From NCBI RefSeq assembly GCF_001456115.1, contig NZ_CP013264.1:3862501-3926500 (forward strand): DNA of 64,000 nt. The letters are read 5' to 3'. Made by a program: the position numbers and the translations under genes. The stretch is from Sphingobium baderi (GTDB lineage Bacteria; Pseudomonadota; Alphaproteobacteria; Sphingomonadales; Sphingomonadaceae). A model generated the notes under the pieces. The model saw only the letters and a list, made by a program, of their open reading frames with translations. It made no database searches and was not told the origin of the DNA. Shown one piece after another: positions 35,633 to 45,886 of this stretch (the first letter of the stretch is position 1; every line of letters starts with the position of its first letter).

Positions 35633-36517
35633 TCAGCCCTTCAGCACGTCCAGCAGAGTCGTGCCGAGTTCGGAGGGGCTGGCAGCAACCTTGATGCCAG
35701 CGGCTTCCATCGCCGCAATCTTGCTTTCCGCATCGCCCTTGCCGCCCGACACGATCGCGCCGGCATGGCCCATGCGGCGGCCCGGAGGCGCCGTGCGGCC
35801 CGCGATGAAGCCAGCCATCGGCTTCTTGCGACCCTTCTTCGCTTCGTCGATCAGGAACTGGGCAGCCTGCTCCTCCGCGTCTCCGCCGATTTCGCCGATC
35901 ATGATAATCGATTCGGTCGCGTCGTCGGCCAGGAACAGTTCCAGCACGTCGATGAAGTTGGTGCCATTGACCGGATCGCCACCAATGCCGACAGCGGTCG
36001 TCTGGCCAAGGCCCGCGTTCGAGGTCTGGAACACCGCCTCATAGGTCAGCGTGCCGGAGCGCGAGACGACGCCAACGCTGCCCTGCTTGAAGATGCTGCC
36101 CGGCATGATACCGATCTTGCATTCATTGGGGGTCAGCACGCCGGGGCAGTTCGGCCCGATCAGGCGCGACTTGCTGCCCGACAAAGCGCGCTTCACGCGC
36201 ACCATGTCCAGCACGGGAATACCCTCGGTGATGCAGACGATCAGCGGGATTTCCGCGTCGATCGCCTCCAGGATCGAATCGGCCGCGAATGGCGGCGGCA
36301 CGTAGATGACCGATGCGTCCGCGCCGGTCCTGGCCTTCGCTTCGGCGACGGTGTCAAACATGGGCAGGCCGATATGGGTCGTGCCGCCCTTGCCCGGCGT
36401 AACGCCCGCAACCATCTGCGTACCATAGGCCAGCGCCTGTTCGGTGTGGAAGGTGCCGGTGGCACCGGTCATACCCTGGGTGATGACCTTGGTGTTCTTG
36501 TTCACCAGAATGGACAT
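35633..36517 (-). CDS. sucD: Succinyl-CoA synthetase alpha subunit
   Basis: The 294-aa subunit has the CoA-binding Rossmann part ([16 protein letters not shown]), [14 protein letters not shown], the [14 protein letters not shown] ligand loop and the phospho-His in [16 protein letters not shown]. Together with SucC it makes succinate and ATP/GTP from succinyl-CoA. The beta-subunit gene sucC, usually directly upstream, is absent here: mdh precedes sucD with 99 bp between. SucC must be encoded elsewhere. Confidence 0.97.
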   Translation of the reverse strand: MSILVNKNTKVITQGMTGATGTFHTEQALAYGTQMVAGVTPGKGGTTHIGLPMFDTVAEAKARTGADASVIYVPPPFAADSILEAIDAEIPLIVCITEGIPVLDMVRVKRALSGSKSRLIGPNCPGVLTPNECKIGIMPGSIFKQGSVGVVSRSGTLTYEAVFQTSNAGLGQTTAVGIGGDPVNGTNFIDVLELFLADDATESIIMIGEIGGDAEEQAAQFLIDEAKKGRKKPMAGFIAGRTAPPGRRMGHAGAIVSGGKGDAESKIAAMEAAGIKVAASPSELGTTLLDVLKG

Positions 36518-36616
36518 GAAAGCCCCTTCATCGTCTCAATGGCGTGGCATTTGGGGTTGGCGGCCCGCTTCAGGATGCCGACTTGCCTGAAACGGACCGG
36601 TGCAGTTGTTGGGCTG

Positions 36617-37585
<969 letters not shown>

Positions 37586-37776
37586 TCATCCTCCAAGCTC
37601 GAAATATTGGAATTGCTCGCCCGCTTAGGCCGATATGACAAAGGTTTCAACCTGCCAAAAGATGGCCGCGTAATTTATCTTTGCAATTCATTCGCAATTG
37701 CATTATAGGTCCGCCCGCCTTTGTCGCTCACGCGCTCCTACCCTGGTGCCTGATCCCTTCCCACAAAGGCTGCCTG

Positions 37777-37808
37777 CCGGATGCCTCTCCATTTTGGGAG
37801 GCATCCGG
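37777..37808. terminator. Strong hairpin between mdh and zapE
   Basis: Perfect 11-bp inverted repeat CCGGATGCCTC / GAGGCATCCGG with a 10-nt loop. T-rich sequence follows on the + side (GCTATTTTC) but not on the - side, although the zapE transcript arrives from the right. It may insulate zapE from the mdh promoter. The rest of this 276-bp gap should hold the mdh promoter; nothing exact was recognised. Confidence 0.5.
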
Positions 37809-37855
37809 GCTATTTTCATGACAACAGGCAAAAAAGCCACGCAACGCAGCTTCGG

Positions 37856-38968
37856 TTATTTGGAACCGTGGCCCAGCGCCAGATAATCATCCGACTGCAT
37901 TTCCATAAGGCGGGAGACGGTTCGCTCGAACTCAAAGGCGCCATCCCCTTCAGGATAGAGGCACGCAGGTTCAGCGTCTGCCGAGGCAAGCAGCTTCACC
38001 TTATATTCGTAAAGCGAGTCGATCAGCGTCACGAAGCGCGCGGCTTCGTTGCGATTTTCCGGGCCGAGAACGGGGATGCCGACGATGATGACCGTGTGAT
38101 ATTTGCGAGCGATGGCCAGATAATCGGGCGCGCCGCGCGCCTCTGCACAGAGTCGCTTGAAGGAGAAAACCGCAACCCCTTTCAGGCTTTTGGGCACATG
38201 GAGCGTGCGACCGCCCTGCACCGGAATATCTTCGGACGGCACATGGTCCCGATCCTCCGGCGGATAATCGGTCAGGCGGAAAAACGCTTGGCTGAGCGCC
38301 GCCGTCGCCTCCGGCCCATTGGGGGAATGCCACAATGTCGCATCGCCCAGACGGTCGAGCCGATAGTCGGTCGGCCCGTTCAGCGTCATGACGTCCAGCC
38401 GTTCCTTGATCAGATCGATGAAGGGCAGGAAAAGCTGACGGTTAAGGCCATTCTTGTAGAGATCGTCCGGCGCGCGGTTGGATGTGGTGACGATCGTGAC
38501 GCGCCTGTCGAGCAATCCGGTAAACAGCCGCGACATGATCGCGGCGTCAGCCATATTGTTCACGACCATCTCATCGAAACAAAGCAGCCGCGCTTCCTCC
38601 GCCAGCGAATCGACGACCGGCGGGATCGGATCACCCGTTTCGGACTTGCGCGCTTCGGCGAGCCGCGCATGGACATCCAGCATGAATTCGTGGAAATGGG
38701 CGCGCTTCTTGCGCTGCACATGCGCGGCATCGAAGAACAGGTCCATCAGCATCGACTTGCCGCGCCCGACCCCACCCCACATATAGAGACCGCGCGGCGG
38801 TTCCGGCGGCTTACGCAACAATTTCCAGAGCGTCGACCCGCGCGGCGGCGTCGCTTCCAATTCGGCCTGCAACCGGGTCAACCGTTCGGCCGCAGCGCGC
38901 TGATCGGAATCCGGCCGCAATTCGCCCGCGGCGATCAGGGCGTCGTACCGGGTGATTACCTCGGTCAC
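37856..38968 (-). CDS. zapE: Cell division ATPase ZapE (AFG1-like)
   Basis: The 370-aa AAA+ ATPase has YMWGGVGRGKSMLMDLFFD (Walker A), LLCFDEMVVNNMADA (Walker B), and VTIVTTSNRAPDDLY (sensor). It starts at GTG 38968 in a GTGA overlap with the thioesterase. ZapE binds FtsZ and helps constriction; its mitochondrial relative AFG1/LACE1 assists respiratory complexes, which fits its link to sdhB and the TCA genes. Confidence 0.92.
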   Translation of the reverse strand: MTEVITRYDALIAAGELRPDSDQRAAAERLTRLQAELEATPPRGSTLWKLLRKPPEPPRGLYMWGGVGRGKSMLMDLFFDAAHVQRKKRAHFHEFMLDVHARLAEARKSETGDPIPPVVDSLAEEARLLCFDEMVVNNMADAAIMSRLFTGLLDRRVTIVTTSNRAPDDLYKNGLNRQLFLPFIDLIKERLDVMTLNGPTDYRLDRLGDATLWHSPNGPEATAALSQAFFRLTDYPPEDRDHVPSEDIPVQGGRTLHVPKSLKGVAVFSFKRLCAEARGAPDYLAIARKYHTVIIVGIPVLGPENRNEAARFVTLIDSLYEYKVKLLASADAEPACLYPEGDGAFEFERTVSRLMEMQSDDYLALGHGSK

Positions 38969-39429
38969 CGGTTCTGGCCGACCTTTCGGATCGTGGCCAT
39001 GAAGGTTGCGATAACGCCGAAATCCTGCTCCACCGTGCCGCGCAAAAAGGCCATGCGGCCGGTTTCGCGCACCAGTTCGACCACGGCGTCCATGTTGCGC
39101 CCCGCCTCGCCCGGCGCGAGGAACTGGATCGACAGGTCGATCGTGACGGCAAAGCCAGATTCGTTGATGCCGCATCCGCGCGCGCCGGCGAAGATGGCAA
39201 TGTCGATGAAGCCCGCCGTCGCACCGCCATGCATTTTGCCGGTGACGCTCGTCAGTATCTCATCCGGCAGCACACGGACACGGGCAACGCGCCCCGGCTC
39301 CTCCTCACGCACGCGGACTGGATTGTAGAGCGTGTTGAAACGCCCGTTCTGCCGCGGCCCCCAGATCATCCACCCCGCATTGTTCGGATCGGGCAGATAA
39401 TCGAAGGCGATTTCCCGTTCGTCCGTCAC
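38965..39429 (-). CDS. PaaI-type hotdog-fold thioesterase
   Basis: The 154-aa protein has the family core MHGGATAGFIDIAIFAGARG and a following TIDLSIQFLAPGEAGRNMDA strand pair, plus a GWMIWGP N-terminal segment. Such enzymes hydrolyse acyl-CoA thioesters; the substrate is unknown. It lies 4 bp downstream of sdhB and overlaps zapE, so all three genes form one operon. Confidence 0.85.
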   Translation of the reverse strand: MTDEREIAFDYLPDPNNAGWMIWGPRQNGRFNTLYNPVRVREEEPGRVARVRVLPDEILTSVTGKMHGGATAGFIDIAIFAGARGCGINESGFAVTIDLSIQFLAPGEAGRNMDAVVELVRETGRMAFLRGTVEQDFGVIATFMATIRKVGQNR

Positions 39430-39433
39430 CCGA

Positions 39434-40222
39434 TCAAAGCTGCCGTTCGACCATCATTTTCTTGGTTTCGGCAATCGCCTTGGCCGGACTGAGACCTTTG
39501 GGGCAGACGTTCGCGCAGTTCATAATGGTATGGCAGCGATAAAGGCGGAAGGGATCTTCCAGTTCGTCCAGACGCTCGCCAGTATATTCGTCGCGGCTGT
39601 CCGCCAGCCAGCGATAGGCCTGAAGCAGGATCGCCGGGCCAAGGAACTTGTCGCTGTTCCACCAGTAGCTGGGGCAGCTGGTCGAGCAGCAGGCGCACAG
39701 GATGCACTCGTAAAGGCCGTCCAGCTTCTCGCGGTCGGCGGGCGACTGGAGCCGTTCCTTGCCGCTGGGTGCGGGGCTGACGGTTTGCAGCCACGGCTTG
39801 ATCGAGTTGTACTGGGCATAGAAATGGGTGAAGTCAGGGACGAGATCCTTGATGACATCCATGTGCGGCAGCGGCGTGATCCGCACTTCCTTGCCCGCGC
39901 ATTCATCGATGGCGGTGGTGCAGGCCAGACCGTTCCTGCCGTTCATGTTCATCGAACAGGAACCGCAAATGCCTTCGCGGCACGAACGGCGGAAGGTCAG
40001 CGACGAATCATATTCGTTCTTGATCTTGAGCAGCGCGTCCAGAACCATCGGGCCACAGTTGTCGAGATCGATCTCAAACGTGTCATAATGCGGGTTCTCG
40101 CCCGAATCCGGATCGTAGCGATAGACTTTGAAGCTCTTGACGTTGGTCGCGCCGTCCGGCGCCCGATGCACTACGCCCTTGCCAGTGATCTTGCTGTTCT
40201 TGGGCAACGCAAATTCGGCCAT
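39434..40222 (-). CDS. sdhB: Succinate dehydrogenase iron-sulfur subunit
   Basis: The 262-aa subunit has the 2Fe-2S motif [16 protein letters not shown], and the 4Fe-4S and 3Fe-4S ligands in [16 protein letters not shown] and [14 protein letters not shown]. It passes electrons from SdhA to ubiquinone. The ATG at 40222 ([11 protein letters not shown]) matches the family start. No sdhA, sdhC or sdhD is adjacent: the next gene upstream is divergent. It leads the unit sdhB-thioesterase-zapE. Confidence 0.96.
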   Translation of the reverse strand: MAEFALPKNSKITGKGVVHRAPDGATNVKSFKVYRYDPDSGENPHYDTFEIDLDNCGPMVLDALLKIKNEYDSSLTFRRSCREGICGSCSMNMNGRNGLACTTAIDECAGKEVRITPLPHMDVIKDLVPDFTHFYAQYNSIKPWLQTVSPAPSGKERLQSPADREKLDGLYECILCACCSTSCPSYWWNSDKFLGPAILLQAYRWLADSRDEYTGERLDELEDPFRLYRCHTIMNCANVCPKGLSPAKAIAETKKMMVERQL

Positions 40223-40390
40223 CGCTGTATCAGTCCTACTATCCCGGTTCCCGCCCCTCAACAATATAGGGACCGCTTAGTCAAGCCGCCTGATCCGATA
40301 GAATGTCGCGCAGGGCCGGATCGCACATGTATCTGGCCTTCCCCGACCGAGCGTGCCAAGAAGGCCCACCCCCCTGAGAACGGGCATTGC

Positions 40391-41533
40391 ATGCATATTC
40401 TTTTCCTGTTCATCGGTGAACCTCATCAACTGTTTCACGCTTTGCCGATCGCTGCCGAAATGGCAGACATGGGCGTGATACCGCAGGTCGCGGTCGCCAG
40501 CCCGGCGCATATGCGGATGGTAGAGACAGTCGCCAATGCCTATCCGGGCTTTGTTCCATCTGTGACGCTGCTGGGCAAGCGCGGGCCCGCTCAATGGCTT
40601 CGCCGCCTCCATGTCAGCCGCCATCCCCGCCTGCCCACGCTGCTGGGAGCGCTTCCCTGGTTGCGTCGGTTCGACGCCATCGTCGTGCCGGAGCGGACCA
40701 CGACCGCCATTCGCCACCTCCTGCCGCGCAGAACACGACTGATCTTCACGCCTCATGGCGCAGGCGACCGGGCCATCACCTTCGATCAGCGGGATCGCCA
40801 TTTCGACTTTGCTCTTGTTGCTGGAGAAAAGAGTGAAGAGCGGATGCTGGGCGCCGGCACGATCCGGGCCGGACATTATGCCGTCAATGGCTATGTGAAG
40901 CTGGATCTCATGACGCGGATGCAGAAAACGCGCGCGTCGTTGTTCGACAATGATCGGCCCACGGTTCTTTACGCGCCGCATTTCCGCCGGTCGCTGTCGT
41001 CATGGGACAGGTTCGGGCGGGACGTCATCCAATGGTTCGCCGCGCAGGATCGCTATAATCTGGTGGTCGCGCCGCATGTCCGGCTGTTCGCCGATGCTTC
41101 CCAGAGCGAGATCGAGGCGGTGATGCGGCTGGCGGTGCCGGGCAAAATCCTGATCGACCTGCAATCCGACCGGCTGTTCGACATGAGCTATACCGCAGGC
41201 GCCGACATTTATCTGGGCGATGTCAGCAGTCAGGTCTACGAATTCCTTGCGACGCCGCGCCCCTGCCTGTTCCTGAACGCGCATGGGGTCGAATGGCGGG
41301 GCGATCCCGATTATCTTTTCTGGACTTTAGGCGATGTGCTTAACGACCTGACGGGATTGCCCGGCGCGCTCGATCATGCGGAAGAACGGCACCCGCTATA
41401 TGCCGAGGCGCAGAGGCAGAGGCTGGCCGAATCCGTCGGCGGCGATCCAGCCGGCGCGGCCCGGCGCGGAGCCGAGGCGATCCTGCGCTTCCTTGCAAAG
41501 ACCGGTCCAGGCGATAAGAGCAGCGGATCATGA
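40391..41533 (+). CDS. CDP-glycerol glycerophosphotransferase-like protein
   Basis: The 380-aa GT-B-like protein starts MHILFLFIGEPHQLFHALP and has TPHGAGDRAITFDQRD, VLYAPHFRRSLSSWD and TAGADIYLGDVSSQVYEFL, the motifs of TagF/TagB-like glycerophosphotransferases, which move polyol-phosphate units from CDP-alcohols. Its stop overlaps the start of the CDP-alcohol phosphatidyltransferase by 4 nt, and a nucleotidyltransferase lies close by, so the three probably make and use a CDP-activated polyol. The upstream frame is open far into sdhB but only ATG 40391 is plausible. Confidence 0.75.
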   Translation: MHILFLFIGEPHQLFHALPIAAEMADMGVIPQVAVASPAHMRMVETVANAYPGFVPSVTLLGKRGPAQWLRRLHVSRHPRLPTLLGALPWLRRFDAIVVPERTTTAIRHLLPRRTRLIFTPHGAGDRAITFDQRDRHFDFALVAGEKSEERMLGAGTIRAGHYAVNGYVKLDLMTRMQKTRASLFDNDRPTVLYAPHFRRSLSSWDRFGRDVIQWFAAQDRYNLVVAPHVRLFADASQSEIEAVMRLAVPGKILIDLQSDRLFDMSYTAGADIYLGDVSSQVYEFLATPRPCLFLNAHGVEWRGDPDYLFWTLGDVLNDLTGLPGALDHAEERHPLYAEAQRQRLAESVGGDPAGAARRGAEAILRFLAKTGPGDKSSGS

Positions 41534-42636
41534 ACGACACGCCTTCCCTTCCCGCCCTTGCGCTGATCGGCGACAATTCCACGCATCTATGGGGCATGAC
41601 CAATGCGGAGCGCCTGCGCCGTCTCGCGCGGGCGGAAGGATTGCCCGACGATACGCCGCAGACCGGAGCGCGGCTCTACGTCAATCTCGACTATGTGTTC
41701 GATCCAGTGTGGCTGCGCCATATCCTGACGCGGCCCGGAACGGTGGTGACGGACGGCGGCGCTCTGGTGATGGCGCATCTGACGGCAGGCGTCACGCCGG
41801 ACGATCTGGAGCGCCATCGCGGCGAACTGGCGTTCATCGATTATCGCGACAATCCGCAAATCTACAACCGGCAGCTTCGTAAGCTGGATTGCCCCTTCAT
41901 CCAACGGCTGACCCCAACGACCCGGCGGCAGATCGAACGGAAGAGCTATTTCGGCGCTTACAAGGGCGTCACCGACCTGCTGACCAAATATCTCTGGCCG
42001 GAACTGGCGTTGTGGCTGACGCGGCTGGCGGCGTCCGTGGGCATGACGCCGAACATAGTGACGGCCATCGGCGCGGCGCTGTGCGTGCTCGCCACCTACC
42101 TGTTTTCGCAAGGGCTTTATTGGAGCGGGATGCTGGCGGGGTTCGTGTTCATGGTGCTGGATACCGTGGACGGGAAGCTGGCGCGCTGCACAATCACCTC
42201 ATCCAAATGGGGCAATGTGTTCGATCATGGCGTCGATCTGATTCACCCGCCCTTCTGGTGGTATTTCTGGGGCATCGGGCTGTCCGCCTGGGGGTTGGCG
42301 CTGTCTTCGCAAGCCTTTGCGTTGGTGATGGCGGCAGTGATTGCGGGCTATGTCTTGCAGCGACTGATCGAAGGGATGTTCCTAAAGGATTTCGGCATGG
42401 ACATCCATGTCTGGCAGCCCTTCGACAGCCGGTTCCGGCTGATTACCGCGCGGCGCAATCCGAACATGGTGATCCTGTTCGTGGCGCTGCTGTTCGGGCG
42501 GCCGGATGTCGGGCTGATCGCGCTGGCGTGGTGGACGGTGATTTCGCTGGTTGTGCATGCGGCGCGGCTGGCGCAGGCTTATGGTGTGAAGCGGTCGGGG
42601 CGGGCGATTGTGAGCTGGATGGAAGCGAAATCATGA
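41530..42636 (+). CDS. CDP-alcohol phosphatidyltransferase with N-terminal extension
   Basis: The 368-aa protein has a complete CDP-AP motif in two parts, DTVDGKLAR and GNVFDHGVD (spacing D-x2-DG-x2-AR-x8-G-x3-D-x3-D), within about six transmembrane helices in the C-terminal two thirds. The first ~130 residues are soluble and look like a nucleotidyltransferase-like remnant (VVTDGGALVMAHL). It should join a phospho-alcohol head group from a CDP-alcohol to a lipid or second polyol. It is coupled to the genes on both sides by ATGA overlaps. Confidence 0.85.
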   Translation: MNDTPSLPALALIGDNSTHLWGMTNAERLRRLARAEGLPDDTPQTGARLYVNLDYVFDPVWLRHILTRPGTVVTDGGALVMAHLTAGVTPDDLERHRGELAFIDYRDNPQIYNRQLRKLDCPFIQRLTPTTRRQIERKSYFGAYKGVTDLLTKYLWPELALWLTRLAASVGMTPNIVTAIGAALCVLATYLFSQGLYWSGMLAGFVFMVLDTVDGKLARCTITSSKWGNVFDHGVDLIHPPFWWYFWGIGLSAWGLALSSQAFALVMAAVIAGYVLQRLIEGMFLKDFGMDIHVWQPFDSRFRLITARRNPNMVILFVALLFGRPDVGLIALAWWTVISLVVHAARLAQAYGVKRSGRAIVSWMEAKS

Positions 42637-43061
42637 ATGAAACCATCAAGGGATTCGGTTTTCCGCAGACGCTTGTAGGAGATTTCCAACATTGGGTCGT
42701 GCTGCTCCGGCCCGCGCAGCCCACGCTGGGATCGCTGGTGCTGGCGGCGAAGAGCGAGGCGACCGCCTTTGGCGATCTGCCCGCGGAAGCCCATGCCGAA
42801 CTCGCCGTGGTGACGAAGGCGATTGAAAGCGCGCTCCGCCAGGCCGTGAGCTATGCGAAGATCAATTACCTCATGCTGATGATGGTGGACCCGCATGTGC
42901 ATTTCCACGTCATCCCCCGCTATGAGGGCGCGCGCGGCCATGCGGGCGTCGATGTCCCCGACGCCGGGTGGCCGGGGCAGCCGGATCTGGGCAGCGCGGT
43001 CAAATTGACGGCGGAGCAGCGGGATGCGCTGGCGCAATGGCTGAAAGGCCATTTCGACTGA
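42633..43061 (+). CDS. HIT family protein
   Basis: The 142-aa histidine-triad hydrolase ends its core with MMVDPHVHFHVIPRYEG, the HxHxH nucleotide-binding signature. HIT proteins hydrolyse nucleoside phosphoramidates or dinucleotides and can recycle nucleotide by-products. The ATG at 42633 lies in an ATGA overlap with the phosphatidyltransferase, so it is part of the same operon. A 177-bp stretch without features follows. Confidence 0.88.
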   Translation: MNETIKGFGFPQTLVGDFQHWVVLLRPAQPTLGSLVLAAKSEATAFGDLPAEAHAELAVVTKAIESALRQAVSYAKINYLMLMMVDPHVHFHVIPRYEGARGHAGVDVPDAGWPGQPDLGSAVKLTAEQRDALAQWLKGHFD

Positions 43062-43238
43062 AACGAATCGACATTCAGAAGATGGTGGAGCGAGCCGAAG
43101 GCCAGCGAAGCTAAAGGGGGGGATTTCCATGAACCGGCGCGCAGCGACCCGCAGGGTCATGAACACCGGAAGCGGGGAAAGACGCCATTTGCAGCCCACC
43201 AGAACCGAAAGCCGATCCGTCCTGAAGCCGACACAGGC

Positions 43239-44003
43239 TTATTTCGCGTAACGCCCTTCCGCCACCCAGCGGGCGGTCAGGGCATTGGCGGCTTCCACAT
43301 CCTGCGGGAAATCAACTTCCTGCCAGTCCAGCCCCTCGATCGAAACGGTGCCGACGCGGTTACCCTTCGCGATGATGTCGATGGCGCGCAGATACCAGCG
43401 TTCCACGCCTTCGGGCGTCCGCATCATCTGGTCGATCTGATTGCGGAAGATCGCCGGGCCTTCGCCGGTAAAGGCCAGCATCCCGATGGATTCGGCGTTG
43501 GTGTCAGGCGGCAGCAACCGCTTACCGATGGCGTGAAGCTGGCCGCTTTCGTCGCGGTTCACCTTCATGTCGTCATCGTCATAGTCGGACTTCACGTCGA
43601 CGGTGACGGTGATCGCGTCCTGCGCGCCGCCGACCAGTCGGCCCACAATCTCATCCGATATGATAGTGTCGCCGTTGAGGATGATGAAGTCGCGGTCCAT
43701 TTCCTCTCGCGCGATCCAGCAGGTGCCCAGATTGTCCGCGACCTGGAAAAAGGGATTGAACAGCGTCCGCACCCGCGCGCCGGTGTCCCGGTAAAGTTGA
43801 AGCGCGTGATCCTCCACCCGTTCCGTGCGGAAGCCCGTGACGACCACAATATCGCTGACCCCGTTCGCCACCAGCGCCGCCACCTGCCAGCTGATGAGGG
43901 TGCGGCCATTGAAGTCGATCATGCATTTGGGAATGTCGCGGGTCAACGGAAGGAGACGCGAACCCTGCCCCGCCGACAGGATGATGGCTTTGGTGATGCT
44001 CAT
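43239..44003 (-). CDS. Sugar/alcohol-phosphate nucleotidyltransferase
   Basis: The 254-aa enzyme has the activation loop ILSAGQGSRLLPLTRDIPKCM, LISWQVAALVANGV, the metal Asp in IILNGDTIISDE and later LDWQEVDFPQDVEAANAL. This layout is shared by LicC-type cholinephosphate and inositol-phosphate cytidylyltransferases. It would supply the CDP-alcohol used by the neighbouring phosphatidyltransferase and glycerophosphotransferase. It is convergent with that operon and starts at the ATG at 44003. Confidence 0.85.
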   Translation of the reverse strand: MSITKAIILSAGQGSRLLPLTRDIPKCMIDFNGRTLISWQVAALVANGVSDIVVVTGFRTERVEDHALQLYRDTGARVRTLFNPFFQVADNLGTCWIAREEMDRDFIILNGDTIISDEIVGRLVGGAQDAITVTVDVKSDYDDDDMKVNRDESGQLHAIGKRLLPPDTNAESIGMLAFTGEGPAIFRNQIDQMMRTPEGVERWYLRAIDIIAKGNRVGTVSIEGLDWQEVDFPQDVEAANALTARWVAEGRYAK

Positions 44004-44141
44004 GGGGCGCTGCTGTAGAACATCGGGCGGGGATGTGGGAACGGGTTTTTTTGAAGAACCGATGGGAAATCGGCCGGGCACCTTATGACCCCGCCCGCCG
44101 CAAGCGAGCGCTCTGGCCGCTGCGATCGGCAAAGGCCGGAT

Positions 44142-45290
44142 TCAGACCAGATTCCTGACGGTTGCCGGATCGAACGGCAGGAAACTCTCTCCGCGCTCGG
44201 CCTTCCGCGCCCATTGCGGATCGGCGATGAGCGCGCGCCCCACGCCGATCAGATCAAATTCGCCGGCGGTCATGCGCCGCCGCACCCCGGCCAGATTGTC
44301 GATGCCCGCGCTGCCCCCCGCAGCATAGGAACCATAGAGGTCGCGATCCAGACCGACACCGCCGACGGCCATGGCAGGCAGCCCCGTAAGCTGCCTGGCC
44401 CATCCCGCGAGCGTCAGGTCGCTTCCATCGAAGGCCGGCATATCAAATTTGCGCGTGCTCGCGTCGAAGATGTCGACACCCGCATCGACCAGAGGGCGCA
44501 GCATCGTCTCCAATTCTCCCGGCGTCCGGGCAAGCAGCGCCTGATAATCCTGCTGTTTCCATTGCGAGAAACGAAACATGATCGGGACATCGCCGCCCAC
44601 CGCGCCGCGGATGGCGGACACCACCGCCGCCGCGAAGGCGCTGCGCCCGGCCAGATCGCCGCCCCAGCGGTCATTACGGCGATTGGTTTCCGCCCACAAA
44701 AATGAGTCGATCAGATAGCCATGCGCGCCATGAATGGCGATGCCGTCGAACCCCGTAAGGACCGCATTGCGCGCGGCATCCGCAAATGCGGCAATCACGT
44801 CGGCGATCTCCCCATCCGTCATCGCCTTTCGCTCCGGGAGAACGCGGGCGACATAATCGTCAGGGACGGTCGACCTGCGTCCCGCCGGTCCCCAAAGGCC
44901 CGACGGCCTGCTCGAAGGCACCTGCGGATAAGGCCCGGTGCCGTCCTCGCGGATCGGCCCCATGTGCCAGAGTTGCGGGAATATCCTGCCTCCCGCGCCA
45001 TGCACCGCGTCGACCACCGCCCGCCAGCCCGCGAGCGCGGCGTCGCCATATAGGAAGGGAACGTCCCTTTCCTTCATGCTGCCGCCACCCAGCGCGGAGC
45101 CGTGCTGGATGCCGACGCCTTCGGTCACGATCAGCCCTACGCCGGCTTCCGCACGGCGTCGGTAATAGGCGATGACCGCGTCGTTCGGCACGCCGCCGGG
45201 AGAACGGTTCCGGGTCATCGGCGCCATCACGATTCGATTGTCCAGCCGAACCTTGCCGATCGAAAATGGGCTGAAAAGAATGTCCTGCAT
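44142..45290 (-). CDS. Old Yellow Enzyme family NADH:flavin oxidoreductase
   Basis: The 382-aa TIM-barrel FMN enzyme starts FSPFSIGKVRLDNRIVMAPMTRNRS and has GVGIQHGSALGGG, FDGIAIHGAHGYLIDSFLW and LIGVGRALIADPQWARK, all standard OYE segments. It reduces activated C=C bonds of enones or quinones. ATG 45290 has AAGGAG at 7 nt. The gene is divergent from an HxlR regulator with a palindrome between them, so its expression is probably induced by an electrophile or quinone. It interrupts the envelope cluster. Confidence 0.9.
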   Translation of the reverse strand: MQDILFSPFSIGKVRLDNRIVMAPMTRNRSPGGVPNDAVIAYYRRRAEAGVGLIVTEGVGIQHGSALGGGSMKERDVPFLYGDAALAGWRAVVDAVHGAGGRIFPQLWHMGPIREDGTGPYPQVPSSRPSGLWGPAGRRSTVPDDYVARVLPERKAMTDGEIADVIAAFADAARNAVLTGFDGIAIHGAHGYLIDSFLWAETNRRNDRWGGDLAGRSAFAAAVVSAIRGAVGGDVPIMFRFSQWKQQDYQALLARTPGELETMLRPLVDAGVDIFDASTRKFDMPAFDGSDLTLAGWARQLTGLPAMAVGGVGLDRDLYGSYAAGGSAGIDNLAGVRRRMTAGEFDLIGVGRALIADPQWARKAERGESFLPFDPATVRNLV

Positions 45291-45302
45291 ATGATGCTCC
45301 TT

Positions 45303-45327
45303 CCTGACCGACTGTATGGCAGTCAGG
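45303..45327. promoter_or_regulatory. Nested palindrome in the OYE/HxlR promoter
   Basis: CCTGAC at 45303-45308 pairs with GTCAGG at 45322-45327, and GACTG-N5-CAGTC (45310-45324) lies inside. It is 13 bp from the OYE start codon and 44 bp from hxlR, the likely HxlR binding site. Confidence 0.5.
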
Positions 45328-45370
45328 TTCCCCATGGAAAGAAGGCACGAGAATGTAGTATAGGCACCCA

Positions 45371-45766
45371 ATGGATACTAAGAATCCAACCGAACGATAT
45401 GACGTTATGCGAGCGGACTGTCCCGCACGGCAGATCCTGGACAGGATCGCAGACAAGTGGACGGTGCTGGTCATTCTCGCGCTGGCAACAGGTCCGCTGC
45501 GTTTCGGGCGTCTTAAAGCAAAAGTGGAAGGCGTGAGTCAAAAGATGTTGACCCAGACCCTTCGCGGGCTGGAACGCGATGGAATGGTGGATCGCGCCGC
45601 TTATCCTACGGTTCCCGTTACTGTGGAATATGCGCTTACACCGCTCGGACACAGCTTGGTTGATGCTGTCGTTGGGTTGCGGCGATGGAGCCATGCACAT
45701 ATCGACAAGATCGATCAGGCTCGCCGTCGTTACGACACGGGCAAAAGCGAGAATGCAAATTTATAA
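45371..45766 (+). CDS. HxlR-family transcriptional regulator
   Basis: The 131-aa winged-helix protein has the family signature CPARQILDRIADKWTVLVI, with one N-terminal Cys, then RFGRLKAKVEGVSQKMLTQTL and the wing VPVTVEYALTPLGHSL. HxlR/HypR/QorR-type regulators sense electrophiles through this Cys and control neighbouring oxidoreductases. It is divergent from the OYE gene, supporting local control. Confidence 0.9.
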   Translation: MDTKNPTERYDVMRADCPARQILDRIADKWTVLVILALATGPLRFGRLKAKVEGVSQKMLTQTLRGLERDGMVDRAAYPTVPVTVEYALTPLGHSLVDAVVGLRRWSHAHIDKIDQARRRYDTGKSENANL

Positions 45767-45886
45767 GCGGAAATATGCCTTCCACCGCTTCGCGAACGCC
45801 ACGCCATCCCCATTTGCCGATTGCCGCCAGAGTCCCTAGATAGGCGCGCGTCAGATAGCGACGCTCCAGCGAAAGGCCGGGCACGG

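Noticed and set aside
41889..42632. Long N-terminal extension of the HIT protein
   Set aside because: It lies entirely inside the phosphatidyltransferase gene in another frame and has no domain; the ATG at 42633 in the ATGA overlap is the real start.
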